Origin: Hydractinia symbiolongicarpus | Taxonomy: Eukaryota; Cnidaria; Hydrozoa; Anthoathecata; Hydractiniidae | Assembly (NCBI RefSeq): GCF_029227915.1 | Contig: NC_079877.1 | Span: forward strand, 27,059,851 to 27,119,850 | DNA length: 60,000 nt | Direction of reading: 5' to 3' | Shown here: piece after piece, positions 12,818-22,536 of the stretch | Position numbering within the stretch: the stretch's first letter is position 1 | Layout: each line of letters starts with the position of its first letter | The notes under the pieces: model-generated | What the model was told of the DNA's origin: nothing | What the model saw: only the letters and a program-made list of their open reading frames with translations | The model's database searches: none | Position numbers and translations under genes: made by a program

Positions 12818-13970
12818 TTGAAAAACAACCCTAACCTCATATTTAAACCAGCAGACAAAGGTGACAGTCTTGTTATCGTGAATAAAACTGATTATATTTT
12901 TAAAGTCAACAGCCAACTTGAGAACACAAAACACTACAAAAAGTTACCTTTTGACCCTACTCTTTGGATTGCGAATGATATATCAACATTTATTCGCTTT
13001 TTATATTCCCGACATAGAATAACAAGAAAAGTTGCTTTTAGTTACTACTGATGTAGTATCACTCTACACTAACATGATAAAGGCGTCGAAGTTTTACTAT
13101 AGATTTTATCAAAAAGTAAAGACATCCTTCCCCCAGAAACTCCTCCTTTAAACACTAATAAAATAATGACCGACTTTTTCGTAAAACTTAACTGTTTTAA
13201 CTTCATGGATAATTATTACCAACAAATTCATGGCACAGCCATAGGCTCTAAATGTGCACCCCCTTACCTGTGTATTTACATGGGCCACAATGAAAGTACT
13301 AAAATACTTCCCCTTACCACAGCTATTATGCTTTGGAAACGTTTTATCGATACTGACACAGAAGAACGTCTACGAAAACTTTTTGAAAAAAAATTAATTC
13401 ACTTCATCCCCATATCAAATTTACTTTTACCTATTCTAGGAATAAAATTAATTTTTTGGACACCTACATACATGTTGGAAAAGATCGAAAGCTGTATTCT
13501 AGTTTATACACCAAACCCACTGATAAATTTAGCTTTATCCACTACAACTCCTTCCATCCAACATTTACGAATTCCGTCATTATATACGTCCAATACCTAA
13601 GATACAGAATGTTTTTTATCAAGGATGATATGCTCAAAAAAGCATTTAAAAATTTGGAATAAGTCCTTAAAAATTGAGGATAACCCAAAAAACTAATACA
13701 AGAAAACATGAAAAAAAATAACAGACTTATCACAAAAGGATGTACTCTATCACGATACACCTAAAACAGATAATGCACAAAGGTATCTAGTTTTCCTCAC
13801 ACACTATCCCAAGGACAATGCTACAATCAAAAAATATTATTTATAAACATTGGCACCTTATCGAGAATGACCATGGACTCCATAAAATCTGGCCTGACTC
13901 TCCTATTATTGCAACTATGCAACATAAGAATATTAAGGATGTACTTTTCAAGGCAAGGGTTGTATAAGCT
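12818..13970 (+). pseudogene. Penelope-like reverse transcriptase, decayed
   Basis: Successive frames carry the Penelope-like RT landmarks in order. FKPADKGDSLVIVNK is at about 12840-12885. TTDVVSLYTN (RT motif A) is at about 13040. QIHGTAIGSKCAPPYL (the GTAMGTK.AP motif) is at about 13220. WKRFID is at about 13335, but the usual second Asp of the FIDD catalytic pair is replaced (FIDT). LYTKPTDKF...HYNSFHP is near 13500, and a KHWHL...KDVLFKARVV block is at 13850-13970. Frames shift between these blocks and stops intervene, so the copy is dead. The GIY-YIG endonuclease found in many family members is not recognisable downstream. Confidence 0.8.
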
Positions 13971-14210
13971 CCCGACTGTAAGATTAACTGGGTCTCAGTA
14001 GCAATCACAAACTCAAAAATTTCAATATTATTATTTACTATAACAAGGTTATTATTTCCTATAACACGAACCACATACCAATCCCTTTGTCATTACATAA
14101 CTAGTTATCATGCTAGAACAGATGGGTTACCATATCTTTTGTAAAAAACATCCGTCCCTCTTTCTTTTTAGGCCCCATCCCAACACGTTGTTTGCCTCAG
14201 AAATAAATAC

Positions 14211-14432
14211 ATCTTCGTTATCCATCGAATTAAAAATTGTGATGCAAAAAACCTACTGTCATGTTGGTAAAAATAAACAATGTCGTAACAATAATGGCGA
14301 AATAAACATCGACGTAACAATAATGACGGAATATTGTATAATCCAATCACCTACTGTTCGAAATTGACGTTTGTTTTGCTAGACCAGTATCAAATAAGTT
14401 AATATGACGCTGGGTTAGACAGCAATACGAAA
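14211..14432 (-). repeat. Right arm of 222-bp inverted repeat
   Basis: Complement of 11395-11616. Its outer edge (ACGAAA at 14427-14432) abuts the first readable codons of the Polinton DNA polymerase, so the inverted-repeat element marks the left limit of the surviving Polinton. No DNA polymerase N-terminus is found on the other side of the left arm. Confidence 0.8.
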
Positions 14433-14441
14433 TTCAGCGAG

Positions 14442-15304
14442 ATGGTTTCGCTGTTTGTCGTTAAGGAGATAACCGACAATCAAATCCCCGAGTATATTCA
14501 CGAGTACTTGAAAACTACGGGGCGCAAGCGTGTTCCAGGTACTCATAAGCTTCTAGGTTTATTAAAAGCTAAAGAGATCCTGCTGTATACGCCAGTACTG
14601 AAATGGTACCTTGACCACGGGCTAAAAGTGACTGCTTTTCAACAGTTCCTTAAGTGCACTCGTGGTGAGCCATTTTCCTGGTTTCTAAAAGAGATTGCGT
14701 ATGCACGACGACAGGCTGATAAAGAGAAGGATAAACGTATTGCTGGAGATACGGCCAAGCTAAAGGGGAACAACTTTTACGGTAAGATGATCGAAGACCT
14801 AGCTAGGCACGCGAATACTACCTTTACGAGAGATGAAAAGGCAGTTGATGCTGCCCTGCGAAGCCCGTACCTCGAGTACCTTGAAGAGATTGGAGATGCG
14901 CACAAGATCAGAAAGGGCAAACACAAGTGCAGTATTGATAGAGCCTACCAGTGTGGTATCGCGGTATATCAACTAGCCCAACTTCGTATGTTGGAATTTT
15001 GCTACGATTTTCTGTACAAGTACGTAGATCGGCGAGATTTCGAATACATTTACATGGACATTGACAGTGCTTATTTTGCCATATCTGGAGAAAATTCGCG
15101 GGATGTCGTTCGCCCCGAATTGCTTGAAAATGCCAGGTACATGACCACGTTAAGGGGGGTATAGAAATTGCTAAAAACGTAGGTTTTCGGGTGCACAACC
15201 AGGGAATGGTCATGTACGAACAAAACAAGCTCGGGCTCTCGGCGTTTTATGACAGGAGGGTTGTGCACGACGACGGGATACATACATCTCCGTTTACACT
15301 TTAA
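14442..15304 (+). pseudogene. Polinton DNA polymerase B, C-terminal palm/thumb
   Basis: Replicates the element by protein-primed synthesis in intact relatives. The open part is 240 codons. KLKGNNFYGK at residues 106-115 is polymerase motif B (K...N..YG), and YMDIDSAYF at 204-212 is motif C (Y.DTDS), with Ile in place of the usual Thr. The frame closes at 15164 inside a run of six G, and the family's C-terminal region continues in the next frame to a stop at 15302-15304, so one frameshift is present. The exonuclease domain and motif A are missing: the left edge is cut by the inverted-repeat element ending at 14432. About a quarter of a full-length polymerase remains. Confidence 0.9.
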
Positions 15305-15350
15305 CCAACTTGCCTATTCAGAAATGTTGTAAGCACTTTTGAATAACTAA

Positions 15351-15563
15351 ATGGTAGTTTTTCTAAGCATTGGTGTAATTTTACTCTATGTCTTGATCGC
15401 GTTTTGCTTTTCTCGTTATAAAAGGCTAATAATAAAGATGTCAGAGGTTTCACAAATATTTGACGACACCTCCGCAGAATATTTCGAACATGTCGAAAAA
15501 CCTATCGATAAACGCCAAGTTTTGAGGGAAGCCCTGCACAAAGACAAGGACATCTTTTACTGA
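15351..15563 (+). CDS. Small Polinton membrane protein
   Basis: A 70-residue frame. Residues 2-20 (VVFLSIGVILLYVLIAFCF) form one strong membrane segment, followed by a short basic stretch (RYKRLIIK) and an acidic tail rich in Asp/Glu. It lies 47 bases after the polymerase stop, in the same orientation, and is followed closely by the next small gene, as expected in the compact late region of a Polinton. Its function is unknown. Many Polintons carry similar small membrane proteins. It appears intact, unlike most neighbours, but it is short. Confidence 0.5.
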   Translation: MVVFLSIGVILLYVLIAFCFSRYKRLIIKMSEVSQIFDDTSAEYFEHVEKPIDKRQVLREALHKDKDIFY

Positions 15564-15664
15564 AAAAATGTACATAAGGCTTTGTTGACAAGGCCCCTGA
15601 TGAATCAATCGAGAAGGTACATGCCGACTACGTTCAAAGAGACCTAACCGAAAAGGGAGAAAAA

Positions 15665-16161
15665 ATGGCTAAAGCGTTAACTACCCACGTAGTCAACCTG
15701 TACGCGAACCTTGTTGAAAATTTCGTGGATATTGATAGTGTTTCGGACCTCCGGCAAGATATCGAGGAAGACCCGATAATCGGAGACGCAATGACAGACC
15801 TTGGAATTCTAGTGTACTGCACAATTGGCAGGTGTTTAGCGCCTATCTTGGTGCTGGGACATACAGCCAGACATAGGCCTAAGAAAGATGAGTTGTGCAG
15901 GGTCACAAGTTGGCGGCACTGATGAAGAATAGGAAGGAAGAAATGAAATAACAAGAGCGTACTGAAGAATCTACAGTCAAAACCTCTTCTGGGGCCAGTT
16001 CCGTATAGTCAAACGTCTACATCTACGGCGTGGGGACACTTGCCGTGCTCGCGATAGGGGTTGGAGTATGGTATGAATTTGGAGGTAAAAATGGTGGAGA
16101 ACGTCACAATCCCGCGATTCGTCCCGAGCCTCAACAGTGCAAAGCTCAACTTTAAATTGGT
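15665..16161 (+). pseudogene. Polinton small structural-type protein, frameshifted
   Basis: Begins MAKALTTHVVNLYANLV and contains an acidic block DLRQDIEEDPIIGDAM followed by a hydrophobic patch (GILVYCTIGRCLAPILVLG). The frame ends at 15922. A continuation is readable in other frames: HKLAALMKNRKEEM near 15905, then a membrane segment YGVGTLAVLAIGVGVWYE around 16018-16080. I read this as one gene broken by at least two frameshifts, or two adjacent small genes. The resemblance to other cnidarian Polinton proteins is from memory; no biochemical role is known to me. Confidence 0.5.
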
Positions 16162-16183
16162 ATTTTTAAAATGCACTAAGTAA

Positions 16184-16464
16184 ATGACTACAAGCAAAGC
16201 AACACCTCACATGACAAGCAACATAACTCCTCAGGAAAAGAAAAAATTAGATGTGCTCTACGAGACCTTGGTCGATCTAAGTTTCACCTTTGTGTATGCC
16301 CTTGCAGGTAAGAAATTTTTAGGCATTATGAAACCCTCTGAAAAATGGACACAAACAACGTCATGAAGATGACGGCCTATCTTGCCGCTGGGGTAGCTAG
16401 TCGCGAGATGGCTGTAAAAAAAGGGTGGATCCCCGCAAGTATCGTTCCGAAAAAAAAATGGTAG
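16184..16464 (+). pseudogene. Polinton small protein with membrane segment, frameshifted
   Basis: Starts MTTSKATPHMTSNITPQEKK, followed by a hydrophobic helix (LVDLSFTFVYALAGKKFLGI). The first frame ends at 16366. The C-terminal part is open in another frame from 16345 (MDTNNVMKMTAYLAAG... to VPKKKW) and stops at 16462-16464, so one frameshift lies near 16340. The stop overlaps the start of the next gene by four bases (ATGGTAG), a typical compact viral arrangement. Function unknown. Confidence 0.55.
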
Positions 16465-17384
16465 AAATTGTCAGGATCGATAAAGAAATTAAAGGGTTCC
16501 GACAGGACGAGTTTTACCTGCGTTTCTACACCATGTTTTCCCACGACATTGTGACGCGGTACATTGAGCTTTTAAAAACACCAAACCCCGTCTCTCAGGA
16601 AAAGCCGCGCCTCGTCAATAGATATCGCAAGGTATTGCGGTACCTAGATGGTAAGATAGTGTTTGTTACAAGACCACGTACTGCCTCGCCTGTAAGGGGT
16701 CTCTTGTCAACAACCATGGCAGTGCGTGTATTTGTTCCAGTTGCCTTTCGATATACCCGACAACACATGAAAAACAGGGTGTCTAATAAAATGCTAGACA
16801 TCAAGGAGCCCCACACCTTCATCTTTACAGGTCCGACGAGTTGCAAGAAAACGCGACGCATTCTCGACCTGCTGGAAAATGAGTATAAGCGACACTACTA
16901 CAACATAGTCATACTATGTCCGACTATACAATGGAAGAGCACCTACCTTGAGAAGTCCTCACCTTGGAGGGATGATTACATGTTCCTGATAAACCCCAAG
17001 GATCAACTTTTCGAATGGGTTCAAAAAATTGTCGTCATTGCTGGCGGGCGAAGAGACGTTGTTTGTTGTGACGACTGTATAGCTGATGAGAGCCTCGACA
17101 AGGGGAGACAATCCCTGCTTGAGCTTGCCATCAGTGGTAGGCATCGCAAGCATAGTCCTTGGCTATTAACCCAATGTTACACGGCTTTCCCAAAGAACCT
17201 CTGAAGGCAGAAAAAACAGCTCTTCATGTGGTACCCCCATGAACGGTCAGATATGAAGCTGATCGATGAAGAGACTAACATGATATCCGATTGGGAGGGG
17301 ATCAGGAATGAATTGAAAAAGTCCAAGCATGCATGCCTGTACGTAAGATTGGAGCACCCTAGTAGCTGGAAAATTCTCGAGTGA
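16458..17384 (+). pseudogene. Polinton A32-like (FtsK/HerA) packaging ATPase
   Basis: In intact elements this ATPase would pump DNA into capsids. I place the start at the ATG at 16458, which overlaps the previous stop. The first ~110 residues (RFYTMFS..VTRYIELL) are upstream of the ATPase fold and of unknown role; an internal Met at 16791 (MLDIKEPHTFIF) could be the true ATPase start. Walker A reads GPTSCKKT, where the family has Gly at the first K. Walker B is DVVCCDD. The LAISGRHR...WLLTQ.YTA.PKN block is typical of the family. An in-frame TGA at 17202-17204 interrupts the gene; the same frame runs on for 59 codons to a TGA at 17382-17384. A dead copy, also damaged in its phosphate-binding loop. 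Confidence 0.85.
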
Positions 17385-17415
17385 CCATACAAAAAATCCG
17401 ATTCTACCTGAAGAT

Positions 17416-18014
17416 ATGACAAAGGTGTATTCTCAAAAGCTTGTTACGGTGCTTATCCTACACGTAGAAATAATATACGACGATTGTGAGGCCCCATGGT
17501 TTAAAAAAAGTCATGTTGTTTATTATTGTCAGATTATAAACATACGATTATACAGAAATGTTAAAGGAAGAAGCAGATATGAACTTTTGCGATCATCCTC
17601 GTCCCGATGAGGCATGCTAGGAGGTGGGAAAAATGGATACGACATACTTATTTCCGCTGAGGAAATCTTGGATGCTATTAAAATTGCGAGGCGTTGCGGT
17701 ATTGAAATTCAAAACATAAAGCTTTTATCTAAGAAGGAAGGCACCCTTAACAACATCCGGACCGCTTTTAATGGTGAAGATATGGTGATGCAGCATCATG
17801 TTGATGGATATAGGATTGACTTGTACTTCCCAAAGTATAGGCTAGCTATCAAATGTAATGAATTTGGACATGTTGATAGAGATACTACGAGGTAAAGAGA
17901 CAAAAACATATCGAGAAAGCCTTGGGATGCACCTTTAAACGATATAACCCTGATGCCCCCGACTACTCCATTTTTCACATCATTAACAAATTTAATCGCG
18001 ATATTAGACAGTGA
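17416..18014 (+). pseudogene. Bro-N-like / restriction-endonuclease-like Polinton gene
   Basis: The 5' frame holds EAPWFKKSHVV, the start of a Bro-N-type DNA-binding domain (W.K..DV). The middle frame (17614-17895) carries LSKKEGTLNNI, HHVDGYRIDLYFPKYRLAI and KCNEFGHVD. The D...xEx(D/E)-like layout resembles the nuclease core of the MSV199/Bro-linked proteins seen in Polintons and large DNA viruses. Here the position usually Glu is Lys (AIKCNE), which would weaken a metal site. The C-terminal part (KHIEKALGCTFKRYNP) is in a third frame and stops at 18012-18014. At least two frameshifts. The enzymatic reading is inference. Confidence 0.6.
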
Positions 18015-18133
18015 ACACCCTACCCTGGTATGGTTTTATGGATCAATGTGGTCCAAAAAACTACGGCCTTAGTAAAGCATTGGAATAAAAATACTCTGGC
18101 CGAGCCCTCGTGTATTTAAAATGTCTTTAAAAC

Positions 18134-18885
18134 TTGTTCAACGCCGTACCCACAGGAGCAATTGAAACCCTATTTGACAAGCAAAATAAACCTCGTTTCA
18201 AGCGTGCTGACCTGGGGAAGTTTTTAGGAATTGCTGACATTTTCAATATTTGGCCGATGAAAATACAACAAGACAAAATATACAGGGGTGTGGTGCCACC
18301 CCCATCCCTTTCAAGGGGAAAAATCCGCATGATGTATTCGTCACATTAGAGGGTACCCTGGAGATAGTTGCCAAATCAAAAAAGCCCAAGGTTGTAGAGC
18401 TAATCAAATGGCTTGAGAAAAAAGGTGTCGAAAAGTTGAAAGGTGAACTTAAGGAGCAGCGCCAGACCATCGAGGAAAGGGATATTGCCCTGGCACTCCT
18501 CAGAGATGATCTAGACGGCAGAGACAAGCAATTCGTGGCGCTGGGGGACAAACTTGAGGATAGGGATCAGCAACGCCTGGTGCTCCAGGACCAAGTAGGA
18601 ACATTACAGCAACGCACCGTGCCTTACCTTGAAGACCCTGGAAAAGATAACGGTATAGTTGTAATCCAAAAAAACAACAATGATCCCTTTCCATGATTCG
18701 ACATCTGTGGTCAACAGGGGTATGTAGCGCAAAAGATTCGGAATAAACTTGTTTACTATCCCAACGGTGAAATTGTGGTACTAGCAGAGCCACCAAACGC
18801 CATCATACACTACAACTGGCTTCGAGAGCGTGGATGTATTGAAGTCAACCCGGATTTTAGAATTGGCGAAAACTATACCCTTTAA
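18134..18885 (+). pseudogene. Second Bro-N/T5orf172-like Polinton gene with coiled coil
   Basis: Begins near 18134 with LFDKQNKPRFKRADLGKFLG, a Bro-N/MSV199-type segment. It shifts frame near 18250-18300 into PIPFKGKNPHDVFV and SKKPKVVELIKWLEKKGVEK. A ~60-residue charged coiled coil follows (ELKEQRQTIEERDIALALL onward). An in-frame TGA at 18694-18696 interrupts the sequence; the same frame continues with YYPNGEIVVLAEPPNA and HYNWLRERGC to a stop at 18883-18885. Proteins of this layout are common in Polintons and large DNA viruses and are thought to bind DNA. This copy is inactive through one frameshift and one stop. Confidence 0.6.
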
Positions 18886-18952
18886 CGTCTCTTAGAACTT
18901 GCGGAATAGGCGACGCAGGTCTCCAAGGTGTGGACGCACGGCTTTGCTGGTC

Positions 18953-18985
18953 TCCAAAGTGTAGGGCACCACCCTACACTTTGGA
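18953..18985. terminator. Perfect 14-bp hairpin between convergent Polinton genes
   Basis: TCCAAAGTGTAGGG at 18953-18966, loop CACCA, then its exact complement at 18972-18985. It lies 68 bases past the last + strand stop and before the end of the minus-strand integrase. Perfect pairing in an otherwise decayed element, at the one convergent junction, suggests a transcript-end signal comparable to the gene-end hairpins of mimiviruses. That role is inference. Confidence 0.55.
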
Positions 18986-19190
18986 AAAGGAAAATAGACA
19001 TTTTAGACTCGTTTGACCTCCTAATAGAAAACCCTTGAAATAACTAATATGGAAGCATACGTACAACAAGAACAATTTAAAAAAATCTACAATATCCATG
19101 TACCTGTACTACGATGTTGTATCAAGGCAGCGTCAATGACTGGTTATTGACCACAATACTTGGAAATATTTAGGTTTCGAAATGGCCCTA

Positions 19191-19768
19191 CTACAAAGGG
19201 TTTGAGCACCCCAATGACGAAAAGCTTTCAAAAAGGGTAGCATAGGACTCTACAAATGCTGTAAGCGTGTGATGGCATTTGTTGGTAGCCCGCCTAATCT
19301 CCACGTCTTTTGCTTCTAACAGTTTCGTCACATCTAACTTGAATTCGCTACCATTGTCACACTGGAAGGGTTTAGGATAAAGAAGAGGTCCCGCTTTATA
19401 AATGTCCTTGATCATATCCGCAACCTTGCTAGCTTTTTTCGTACGTATGGGCCTCGCTACCTTGTACCTCGAGGCTACAACAATGCCCGTGGGAATGTAT
19501 TTGTAGATGCTACCGTATAGCTTGTCATTGTGCATATACAAGATGTCAAGCTGATGCATCTCGTTGGGTTTTGTAATGGTAAAATGGGAAAAATCGTTAC
19601 GTTTTGGACCCCGAATATGCCGGAGCCAGAGCAGTTGACGAGCAGTTGGATAGACTCTTTGAGGATAGGAATTTGATGGCTTTCCGTCCGGTCCAGAGAT
19701 GTTCCGGGGTAGTAAATTCTACTTAAATTCCTCGCCTCTTCTTGGGTAACGATATGTGCTTTTGACAT
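19191..19768 (-). pseudogene. Polinton retroviral-type integrase (DD35E)
   Basis: Inserts the element in intact relatives. Read on minus from the ATG at 19768 (MSKAHIVTQEEARNL). The catalytic core shows Asp in HQLDILYM, Asp in FQCDNGSEF and Glu in AFVE. I count 35 residues between the second Asp and the Glu, the DD35E spacing of the rve fold. VASRYKVARPIRTKKASKVADM is also typical and must be near intact. The N-terminal part and the core are in different frames, with the shift just upstream of 19559. The C-terminal region after the Glu is lost or scrambled. Its start codon sits inside a small hairpin. Confidence 0.9.
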
Positions 19769-19786
19769 GTTTATTACATGTCAAAA
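19760..19786. terminator. Hairpin between two minus-strand Polinton genes
   Basis: TTTTGACATG (19760-19769), 7-base loop, CATGTCAAAA (19777-19786). Read on the minus strand, it begins 5 bases after the stop of the 20184-19792 gene and includes the integrase start codon. With the 18953 hairpin, this makes two gene ends of this element that carry a perfect stem. Confidence 0.4.
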
Positions 19787-19791
19787 ACGTT

Positions 19792-20184
19792 TTACAAATA
19801 CTTGTAAGCAACAAACCCCAGAAGAGCCAAGGAGCCAACAATGAAGGTGAGTTACCGTCTTGTTGTTGTTTGAAAGGTGTGTAAAAATCTGACAATTTCG
19901 GACCCTTATCGTTCGATGCGATGTAGTACTTGTACATATCATCTTTCGAGCTCTCTAAGGCTTTCCACAGCCCGTCTTTTCAGCTCCTGTTGCTTGTTGA
20001 ACAACTCGATTTTAGCCTGTCGATCCCTTCTCCATTGTTTCTGGGCTGCTTGTAGTTGTTCAACCGCCTTATTGTGCCTCTTGTGCTCTTCTTCGCCGAG
20101 CCCCGAAAGTTTACTAAACAGGAAGTTCGTGCCACTGAAAGCTAACGCGTTAATTGCAATACTCCACACTGTGAAATCTACCAT
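19792..20184 (-). pseudogene. Polinton coiled-coil/membrane protein, frameshifted
   Basis: Starts MVDFTVWSIAINALAFSG at 20184, with a hydrophobic N-terminus. A charged coiled coil of about 50 residues follows (EEHKRHNKAVEQLQAAQ onward). The frame stops at 19939. The rest is readable in two further frames: MYKYYIASNDKGPKLSDFY, then a membrane segment (LTFIVGSLALLGFVAYKYL) ending at a TAA at 19792-19794. It is the first gene on the minus strand and likely shares transcription with integrase. It resembles a protein I associate with cnidarian Polintons; its role is unknown. Confidence 0.6.
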
Positions 20185-20904
20185 CTAAGACCTTTAACGG
20201 GGTCGAAACCATTGGTCGAACTTACGCATTTCCGTTTTCTATGTGTATTATGGAATTTAAAGTGCGTGAGTCAGATCACAAAATAAACACACAAAAAAAC
20301 GTGACTTCAAATTTTGATTCGGATTTTGTTGGTCTGTGTCTATTCATTTTGTTTTTTATGCTTTTTTTAAACGTGTTTTTTTTAGCTAGCTAGCTAGCTA
20401 TTTTATTTTGGTAGGTACCAATTATTTGGAGTAGCTAGATATTTTTAATATTTTTTCAAGGTTTTTTAGATAGCTAGCTATCTATCTTTTGCACCTTTAG
20501 AGTCAGCGCAGCTTAATCGCACCATAAATTCTAGAACAACTGATAGTATATAAAAACGCCGGGGAAAGTCACAAATCAAGGTGTGACCCCGACGAAGAAA
20601 TATGAAGACCGAAACATGATGGCCATTTTAGTTTTTAAAGTGATGGTGATCAGTGTTGTTTGTAGGTCTTTCACCTTTTTGTCTTCTATAACCCTTTTAT
20701 TTTTGTAATATTTGCTTTTTGTATGTTCTAAAATGTTAAGATAAATATATTGATACTGTAGCCATTTAGCTTATTCCTATGTTTGGCTAAAAAGTGGGAG
20801 TAAAAAAATGCAGTTTGGCTACTGTAATATTCTTAAGCAATAATTCTTATGCTAAATGCAGTTAGCTAGGTAGCTACATCTTTCCTTATTTTCCTGAAAA
20901 CGTT
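20185..20904. other. Right flank of the Polinton, no gene
   Basis: No terminal inverted repeat is recognisable. A cluster of TAGCTAGCTAGC palindromes lies at 20390-20500. The Polinton probably extended further before decay. Confidence 0.4.
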
Positions 20905-21260
20905 TTCTGCAACTAAAATGGCTGAGCAATTCCTTTAGCTGGAAAGATAACGACAAAGTGTTCCCTTTGTTTTAATTTAAACCAAAGTTGCAATGAAGTT
21001 TTTTGGAAAAATGGTATTACGCTTCTATATGCCTGTTCAGCTCTGTTTAACTGTACTAAGTGCTTATCCCAGTCTTCTTTTTTGGTAAAGGCTGTTACAC
21101 CGATGGGCATGTGCAACACGGTTTACCTGTACTAATTTTTTTAAGATTTACGACATACTGTATACCTGTACTAAAGCGCTCCACCTGACCGCGTGGCACA
21201 GTTTCGGCTCTTATTAAGCGGTCCACAGAGTGTTCAACGCCGGGTCACTTTCCTGGATGT
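20905..21260 (+). repeat. Dispersed unclassified repeat, copy A
   Basis: Shares GTGCAACACGGTTTACCTGT-type blocks and the pair ATACCTGTACTAAAGCGCTC / CACCTGACCGCGTGGCACAG with copies at 32310-32705 and 40565-41130. It has no coding potential and its ends are unclear. Confidence 0.6.
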
Positions 21261-22536
21261 TAGTGGGTTAGGTCTGGATTTTATGATAAGAAAATCAGCG
21301 GGAGTAAGTCTGCCGTAAGTCCATTTCATAACTAAGGGACTAATTACATGGAGAATTTAAGCGCTGGCTGAAATTTCAACTTGTGTAGAGCTAACTAACG
21401 GGGCTAAGATTTTCGCCCCGATGTGGAAATGTCATATAATCGCAAAATCATTTTTAATTGGGGTTGAAAACAACCATGGGCATGTGCTTGATCTCCATGC
21501 AGTAGCAAAACTTTTTTTTGACGTGTGATAACTCATTACACTACAGCGAATTCGAGGACACTCGATCCGCCATCTTTGTTTGGGAAGTTGCAACCGTGTT
21601 CCGCTATAAGGCTCTTGTTGTGATATGAACGCAACTAAATTTTGTTAAGAGTTTGTTAACAACACGAGATCTCGACTTAATATCATGCTGAAGCATTTAC
21701 CCGATCCCCGAGGAAATATTTCCCATATGAACAGCCCCTTAGTAACTTTACGCGAATAATTTATCGTCTAAAAGAACCTTTATGCTCGGATAAAAAACAA
21801 AGCTAGCTAGTAGCTACGTATAATGTAAAAGACTAGTCATACGTTGATAAGATAAAAACGAACAAGAAATTAATTGGCTAGCAATCGTCAGACAAAAAGT
21901 ACTTTAGAAATTTTACGTGGAATAAAGGTTATTTTTAAAAAAAGTCATTTTTGTCAAAAATTATTACCTTAATGAAGGAAATTTTAGTAAATTAATTATC
22001 AGGAAATTATCGCAGAATTTCAAAGAAATTTTCTAATCGCATTAAAATAGCATTGTGAACTACTTTTGAAAATGGCCTCTAATTTTCAGATTTGTTGTTT
22101 GAAAGATTTTCTAATAGCTTTGATTCGCCAAAATTTATTCTGCGAAATATGCCTTTCAGTTTCAATTTTGCGAAATTTTCTTCCCTAAAATTCTAAGAAT
22201 TGAAGTTCAATGTTTTAAGATTATAGGCTAAGTCACCCTCAGTTATTCGAATTTTTCTTATTGGGAGATCGTCGAGTAAGAACATTGATTTTCTGCGATT
22301 AAAACACTTTTTTTCTTCAAAAAATCAGGTTTCAATATTCATGGCTATTTACACTCTTCAAGCAATTTCTTCAAAAGTTCAATATTCTCCTTCGGTCCAG
22401 AGAATTGAAGCAAACAGGGGATCCTCAATCCCTTATCATCTCCAAAGTTAGTTCTTTTCCCTGTCACTTTTACTTTGCAAGTACACAACATCTCTGACTT
22501 CAAGATCAAGGATTCAAGGATCAAGGACTTCAGGAT
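21261..22536. other. Intergenic, no gene recognised
   Basis: AT-rich. A 64-codon minus frame at 22345-22539 ends GPKENIELLKKLLEECK but matches no family I know. Short imperfect tandem repeats of GGATCAAGGACTTCA type lie at about 22496-22540 and run into the Tigger coding remnant. Confidence 0.4.

Larger units (their letters stand above)
14433..20184. mobile_element. Polinton/Maverick, truncated and decayed
   Basis: The neighbourhood holds protein-primed DNA polymerase B, an A32-like packaging ATPase and a retroviral-type integrase, the diagnostic trio of Polintons. They are interleaved with small membrane proteins and Bro-N-type genes. Genes 14442-18885 run on +; integrase and the 20184-19792 gene run on -, converging on a hairpin at 18953. 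Gene packing is tight (ATGGTAG start/stop overlap at 16458-16464). I see no capsid or adenain-like protease genes and no terminal inverted repeat or target duplication at either edge, so the element is incomplete. Most genes have frameshifts or stops. Confidence 0.85.
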
